Shown here piece after piece: positions 22,550-27,145 of a stretch of DNA of 27,145 nucleotides. Each line of letters begins with the position of its first letter. Within the stretch, counting starts at the first letter, position 1. The stretch is taken from assembly GCA_022567015.1 (NCBI GenBank), contig JADFHR010000004.1, positions 1-27,145 of the forward strand, given 5' to 3'. The notes under the pieces were generated by a model. The model did no database searches, was not told the origin of the DNA, and saw only the letters and a program-made list of their open reading frames with translations. The position numbers and the translations under genes are program-made. The stretch comes from Pseudomonadota bacterium (GTDB lineage Bacteria > Pseudomonadota > Alphaproteobacteria > Rhodospirillales > 2-02-FULL-58-16).

Positions 22550-22908
22550 TGGCGCTGCTCGCCGACATCGCCAGCTGGGCATGCCTGATCGCCGGTTCGC
22601 TGTTCGCCCTCATCGGCGCCGTCGGCATTGTCCGCCTGCCCGATGTATTCGCCCGCATGCACGGGGCCGGGATCGTGGATACCCTCGGCATGGGGCTGAT
22701 CCTGGCCGGGCTGATGATCCATGAAGGCTTCACCATGGTGACGGTGAAGCTGGTCCTGATCGTTGTCTTCATATTCTTCGCCAGCCCGACGACCACCCAC
22801 GCGCTGGCGCGGGCGGCGCTGAACGGCGGCCTCAAGCCCCTCGTCGACGGCAAGAACGCCCCGTCGGCCGAACCCGGCGAAAGGACAGGCGGGCCATCGA
22901 AGACCTGA
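22549..22908 (+). CDS. mrpG: Na+/H+ antiporter subunit G (MrpG)
   Basis: The 119-residue protein has three helices and the MrpG hallmark GAVGIVRLPDVFARMHGAG followed by DTLGMGLILAG and a closing SPTTTHALARAA. It belongs to the Mrp membrane complex. ATG 22549 overlaps the mrpF stop. Its own TGA is part of the CTGA that probably starts the next gene. Confidence 0.94.
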   Translation: MALLADIASWACLIAGSLFALIGAVGIVRLPDVFARMHGAGIVDTLGMGLILAGLMIHEGFTMVTVKLVLIVVFIFFASPTTTHALARAALNGGLKPLVDGKNAPSAEPGERTGGPSKT

Positions 22909-23465
22909 TCAACTTCGCGCTGCTCTCGTTCATGGCGGTTACGGCGCTGGCCCTGGTGCGCCTGAGGAACCTGTTCGCCGTGGTCATGCTGGCGGGCATG
23001 TTCAGCCTGCTGGCGGCGGTGCTGTACGTCGTGCTGGACGCGGTGGACGTCGCCTTCACCGAAGCCGCCGTCGGCGCCGGCATCACCACCGTGCTCATGC
23101 TGGGAACCCTGGCCCTCACCACCAGCGAGGAGAAGGCGGCGCCGCGCAAGATCCTGGCGCCGCTGCTTTTAGTCGTGGCCACCGGCGCGGTGTTGATCTA
23201 CGGCACCATGGACATGCCCCGCTACGGCGACCCGAACGCCCCCATCCACCGTCACGTGGCGCCCTACTACCTCGAGAGAACCGGACCCGACACCGGCCTG
23301 CCCAACGTGGTGACGGCGGTTCTGGCCAGCTACCGGGGCTATGACACCCTGGGCGAGGTGGCGGTCATCTTCACCGCCGCCGTCGGCGTCCTGATCCTCA
23401 TCGGGCGCTCCCGCAGGCCCAGGAAAAAGCGCCAACCGGCGGACAAAAAGAAGGCCGCGCAATGA
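22905..23465 (+). CDS. Mrp/Mbh-type subunit with DUF4040 (MrpA C-terminal-like)
   Basis: This protein matches the separated C-terminal part of MrpA (MbhD/MbhE-like): ALVRLRNLFAVVMLAGMFSLLAAVLYVVLDAVDVAFTEAAVGAGITTVLM, then a second half ending GYDTLGEVAVIFTAAVGVLILIG. It has about five helices and a basic tail (RRPRKKRQPADKKK). The first ATG (22932) lies inside helix 1 and has no ribosome site. Nine more residues (LINFALLSF) precede it in frame, reaching CTG 22905, which overlaps the mrpG stop as CTGA, just like the NTGA couplings elsewhere in this operon. CTG is therefore proposed as the start (186 residues); ATC 22896 is another option. It ends in an ATGA overlap with mrpB. Confidence 0.85.
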   Translation: MINFALLSFMAVTALALVRLRNLFAVVMLAGMFSLLAAVLYVVLDAVDVAFTEAAVGAGITTVLMLGTLALTTSEEKAAPRKILAPLLLVVATGAVLIYGTMDMPRYGDPNAPIHRHVAPYYLERTGPDTGLPNVVTAVLASYRGYDTLGEVAVIFTAAVGVLILIGRSRRPRKKRQPADKKKAAQ

Positions 23466-23878
23466 TATTCAAGGCCGTCCTGCGCGTCGTCTCCAAGCTC
23501 CTGATCCCGCCGATCATGCTGTTCGCGCTCTATGTGCAGTTCCACGGCGATTTCGGGCCCGGCGGCGGCTTCCAGGCCGGCGTCATCTTCGCCAGCGCGT
23601 TCATCCTCTACGCCCTCATCTTCGGCATCGACAACGCCCGCAAGGTGGCCCCGGCATGGGCGACGCGGACGCTGCTGTCGCTGGGCCTGCTGCTCTATGC
23701 CAGCGTGGGGGTGGCGGGAATTTTGCTCGGCGGCAACTTCCTGGATTACTCGGTGCTCGCCGAGGACCCGGTGATCGGCCAGCACCTGGGTATTACCCTG
23801 ATCGAGTTCGGAGTCGGCGCCACCGTCTCCGGCGCCATGATCACCATTTTCTTCATCTTCGCCCATCAGGACCGCTGA
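23462..23878 (+). CDS. mrpB: Na+/H+ antiporter subunit B (MrpB)
   Basis: The 138-residue protein has four helices and the MnhB pattern: ALYVQFHGDFGPGGGFQAGVIFASAFILYAL near the N-terminus, then GGNFLDY and GITLIEFGVGATVSGAMITIFF. It forms part of the Mrp membrane complex. ATG 23462 overlaps the preceding stop as ATGA. Confidence 0.94.
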   Translation: MIFKAVLRVVSKLLIPPIMLFALYVQFHGDFGPGGGFQAGVIFASAFILYALIFGIDNARKVAPAWATRTLLSLGLLLYASVGVAGILLGGNFLDYSVLAEDPVIGQHLGITLIEFGVGATVSGAMITIFFIFAHQDR

Positions 23879-23881
23879 ACG

Positions 23882-24235
23882 GTGGAGTTCCCCGGCCTCT
23901 ATAACTACTGGATCACCATCGTGCTGATGATGGTCGGCTTTTACATTGTCATCGCGCACGACAACCTGATCAAGAAGGTGGTCGGCCTCAACATTTTCCA
24001 GGTTTCGGTGTTCGTGTTCTATATCTCCATGGCCAAGGTCCGGGGCGGCACGGCGCCGATCCTGGACGCGGGCATCGAAATTTATTCCAACCCCCTGCCC
24101 CATGTGCTGATCCTGACCGCCATCGTCGTCGGCGTCGCCACCACGGCGTTGGCCCTGGCGCTGGTGGTGCGCATCCGCAACGCGTACGGCACCATCGAGG
24201 ACGACGAAATCGAAGGCCAGGAGGACGACGCGTGA
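23882..24235 (+). CDS. mrpC: Na+/H+ antiporter subunit C (MrpC, NuoK-like)
   Basis: The 117-residue protein has three helices, homologous to NuoK. Blocks are IGL-type helix WITIVLMMVGFYIVIAHDNLIKKVVGLNIFQVSVFVFYIS and NPLPHVLILTAIVVGVATTALALALVVRI. The start is GTG 23882 with CAGGA upstream; it lies three bases behind mrpB. The stop overlaps the GTG of mrpD. The C-terminal tail is acidic. Confidence 0.93.
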   Translation: MEFPGLYNYWITIVLMMVGFYIVIAHDNLIKKVVGLNIFQVSVFVFYISMAKVRGGTAPILDAGIEIYSNPLPHVLILTAIVVGVATTALALALVVRIRNAYGTIEDDEIEGQEDDA

Positions 24236-25092
24236 TCGCCGCCCATCTGCCCGCCCTCCAGGTGGTGATCCCCCTGATGGCGGCGCCCCTGTGCGTCCTG
24301 CTCAGGCGCCCGGTCCTGGCGTGGGCCCTGACCCTGGCGGTGAGCTGGGTGGTGCTGGCGATCGCCGTCGCGCTGCTTCTCCAGGTTCTCGAGAGCGGCC
24401 CGGTAACGTACCCTCTCGGCAACTGGGCGGCGCCGTGGGGCATCGAGTACCGGGTCGACTTGGCGGGCGCCTTCGTCCTGGTCATCGTCGCCGCCATCGG
24501 GGCCGTGGTGACGCCGTACGCGCGCCGCAGCGTCGAGCACGAGATACCCAGGGACCGCATCTACCTGTTCTACGCGATGTACCTGTTGTGCCTGACCGGC
24601 CTGCTTGGCATCGCCATCACCGGGGACGCCTTCAACCTTTTCGTGTTCCTGGAGATCACGTCCCTGTCGTCGTACGTGCTGATCAGCCTGGGGTCCGAGC
24701 GCCGGGCGCTGACGGCGGCGTACCGCTACCTGATCATGGGCACCCTGGGCGCCACCTTCTACCTCATCGGGGTGGCGATGATGTACATGATGACGGGGAC
24801 GCTCAACATGGCGGACCTGGCCACCCTCATGCCCGCCGTCGCCGACACCCGCACGATCCTGGTTGCGCTGGCCTTCCTGACCGTCGGCATCAGCCTGAAA
24901 CTCGCCCTGTTTCCGCTGCACCTGTGGCTGCCCAACGCGTACACCTACGCCCCGTCCGTGGTGACGGCGTTTCTCGCCGCGACTGCGGCCTTCGTCTTGC
25001 GGACGGGCCAGCTTTCGTCCGTTATCAAATCCTCGTCCGCCTCCACCGGCGTGGTATACAGGTCACTGGGTTTCCTCCGCGTGTACCTGTGA
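24232..25092 (+). pseudogene. mrpD: Na+/H+ antiporter subunit D (MrpD), truncated
   Basis: The first 250 or so residues are a good MrpD (NuoN/L-like) N-terminal half, including the proton-path Glu in FLEITSLSSYVL (about E141) and Lys in GISLKLALFPLHLWLPNAYTYAPS (about K223). Homology stops abruptly after VVTAFLAATA, near position 24988, where the family continues with a Lys-containing helix. The remaining 34 residues (FVLRTGQLSSVIKSS...FLRVYL) are unrelated. A full MrpD has about 500 residues, so half of the ion pathway is lost and this copy should not work alone. GTG 24232 overlaps the mrpC stop as GTGA, with GGAGG eight bases upstream. A genomic rearrangement or an assembly join would explain it. 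Confidence 0.85.
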
Positions 25093-25181
25093 TCTGTCCA
25101 GAATGTGGCCGGGCCCACCCGCCGGGCGGGAGCCCCAGGAAACACATTCTCGGCCAAAATGATGGCTGCTGCAGCCGCCCG

Positions 25182-25373
25182 CGCGCCGCCAGGGCTGGTC
25201 TGAGGACGGGCGACGTGTTGCTCGAAGTGAATCGCGAGCTGGTCCGGACGCCGAAGGACTTGGAGAAGGCGATCGAGGACAGCAGTTCGGATCGTCCGAT
25301 CTTGTTTCGGTTTCAGCGCGTCCGCGACATCCATGTCTCCAGCATCCCCATGGAGGAAGAGATCGAAAGCTGA
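25182..25373 (+). pseudogene. C-terminal PDZ fragment of a DegP/HtrA-like protease
   Basis: The frame ending at 25373 reads RAARAGLRTGDVLLEVNRE and then KDLEKAIED...RPILFRFQRV, which is the second half of the last PDZ domain of a DegP/HtrA-type periplasmic serine protease. The protease domain and the first PDZ are absent. Sequence between the end of MrpD homology (24988) and this fragment belongs to neither gene. There is no start codon with a ribosome site, so it is treated as a remnant. Confidence 0.6.
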
Positions 25374-25450
25374 AGCGGCGCGGAGGCGGGAATGACGAGG
25401 CCGAATCTCCTCATCGATTTTATTATGTTCACGAGAGGACTTACGTTTTG

Positions 25451-26053
25451 ATGTCAATGCCGCGACGAATTACGGCCCTTTCGCTGTTTGCGTTTTCCCT
25501 GTCCCGAGGACTGGCGCTGGCTCAGACCGAAGAGGCGGGCGAGGCGCTGACCTGGGCCGAGAGATTGACAAATCTGCGGTGGGGGTGGGTCGGATTGGTG
25601 GTCGGCGTGGTGGCGTTCCTCGCGGTCATGGTGGTGATTTTCCGGCGCCGCAGGCCGGTCGACCTATTCCAATCCGAGTATCCCGACGTGGAATCGTCGA
25701 AGTTCGAAAAAATCCTCTCTGAGCTTCAGGGGATCAAGCTCCGTGTCGAAAGCGGCGACGCCAAGCACTGCACCCCCAAAGTCGCCCGTCTCGTGCGCAT
25801 ATTTCTTGAACATGGCGGGATCAAGGAAGCGCGGGAGCTCCCCTATCCGGAATTGCGGGAAGCCTTGCAGAGCGGACAATTCACCCCGCAGCAGACGCAG
25901 GTCCTTTCCCGCATTTTGGAGCGCTGCGAAGCCGAGTCCAAGGAAGACGGTGAATCAAATGGACGCGCGGCGGGAGGGGACTTCGATCCGCTGGAGTTGA
26001 TCAACGATTTTCGCGGCGTGGTACACGACGTCGAAGGCCACAAGACAGCCTAA
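25451..26053 (+). CDS. Unknown exported or membrane-anchored protein upstream of moxR
   Basis: This 200-residue protein is not recognised. It begins with a signal-like segment (ITALSLFAFSLSRGLALAQ) followed about 20 residues later by a clear membrane helix (WGWVGLVVGVVAFLAVMVVIF) and RRRR. The remaining soluble, probably cytoplasmic, part is charged and helical, rich in Glu and Lys, with HCTPKVARLVRIFLEHGGIKEARELPYPELREAL and LSRILERCEAESKED. GAGAGGA lies eleven bases before ATG 25451; TTG 25448 and ATG 25457 are alternatives. It is 33 bases before the MoxR gene, and MoxR units commonly contain small membrane proteins with Bat/DUF58-like partners, so a linked function is likely but unproven. 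Confidence 0.75.
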   Translation: MSMPRRITALSLFAFSLSRGLALAQTEEAGEALTWAERLTNLRWGWVGLVVGVVAFLAVMVVIFRRRRPVDLFQSEYPDVESSKFEKILSELQGIKLRVESGDAKHCTPKVARLVRIFLEHGGIKEARELPYPELREALQSGQFTPQQTQVLSRILERCEAESKEDGESNGRAAGGDFDPLELINDFRGVVHDVEGHKTA

Positions 26054-26086
26054 AGCCTTTCAATAGAGGATTTCAGCGTAGGTACG

Positions 26087-27109
<1,023 letters not shown>

Positions 27110-27118
27110 TCCGCCGTT

Positions 27119-27145
27119 ATGGACGCAACCGCGCTGGCTCAACTC
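27119..27145 (+). CDS. Start of the next gene, possibly DUF58 (cut by window end)
   Basis: An ATG nine bases behind the MoxR stop opens the frame MDATALAQL to the window edge. A DUF58 gene typically follows moxR, and its N-terminus often contains a short LAxL-like segment, but nine residues cannot establish this. Confidence 0.35.

Overview
The window is GC-rich, densely coded DNA that looks like an alphaproteobacterium, probably near the Rhodospirillales. The placement rests on gene content, not on a marker gene: a DUF992 protein, an OlsB/OlsA ornithine-lipid pair, TRAP and Liv-type uptake systems, a Tat-exported aldo/keto reductase and an E-F-G-(A-tail)-B-C-D Mrp antiporter operon. No rRNA, tRNA, CRISPR array, transposase or phage gene was found.

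Layout. 0.06-1.0 kb (+): a staphylococcal-nuclease-like protein, then a REP-like inverted repeat leading into a small GIY-YIG protein. 1.4-4.9 kb (-): a Liv-type solute-binding protein, its LivF-like ATPase and a phenylacetate-CoA-ligase-like enzyme, without permeases. 4.96-5.21 kb: repeat element 1. 5.2-6.2 kb (-): Tat-exported aldo/keto reductase. 6.4-6.7 kb: repeat element 2. 6.7-7.6 kb (-): a class I fumarase-type alpha subunit without a beta subunit. 8.0-12.3 kb (-): TRAP operon tatT-dctP-dctQ-dctM followed by a PAP2 protein. 12.6-18.0 kb (+): envelope and lipid genes (olsB, olsA, a glycine-zipper lipoprotein, a DUF992 protein, an MlaC-like remnant, and an acyltransferase fused to an alpha/beta hydrolase). 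18.1-21.0 kb (-): suyAB-like UxaA-family genes followed by sdhB and two cytochrome-b anchor genes. 21.1-21.6 kb (-): DUF192. 21.8-25.1 kb (+): Mrp operon ending in a truncated mrpD, followed by the tail of a DegP-like PDZ protein. 25.4-27.1 kb (+): an unknown membrane protein, a MoxR ATPase and the first codons of another gene.

Two themes stand out. First, elements 1 and 2 share one architecture: terminal inverted repeats ending at TA dinucleotides, two internal hairpin domains, and a core whose small stem carries a compensatory base change between copies. Their arms are otherwise different. Both lie directly behind the stop codon of a minus-strand gene. They look like related non-autonomous, structured mobile repeats. 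Second, several expected partners are absent (Liv permeases, fumarase beta, SdhA) and three genes are true fragments (mlaC-like, mrpD, degP-like). This points to heavy rearrangement or to assembly joins near 15.58 kb and 25.0 kb. The operon pairing a sulfolactate-lyase-like enzyme with SdhB and its membrane anchors, but no flavoprotein, is the most interesting metabolic arrangement.
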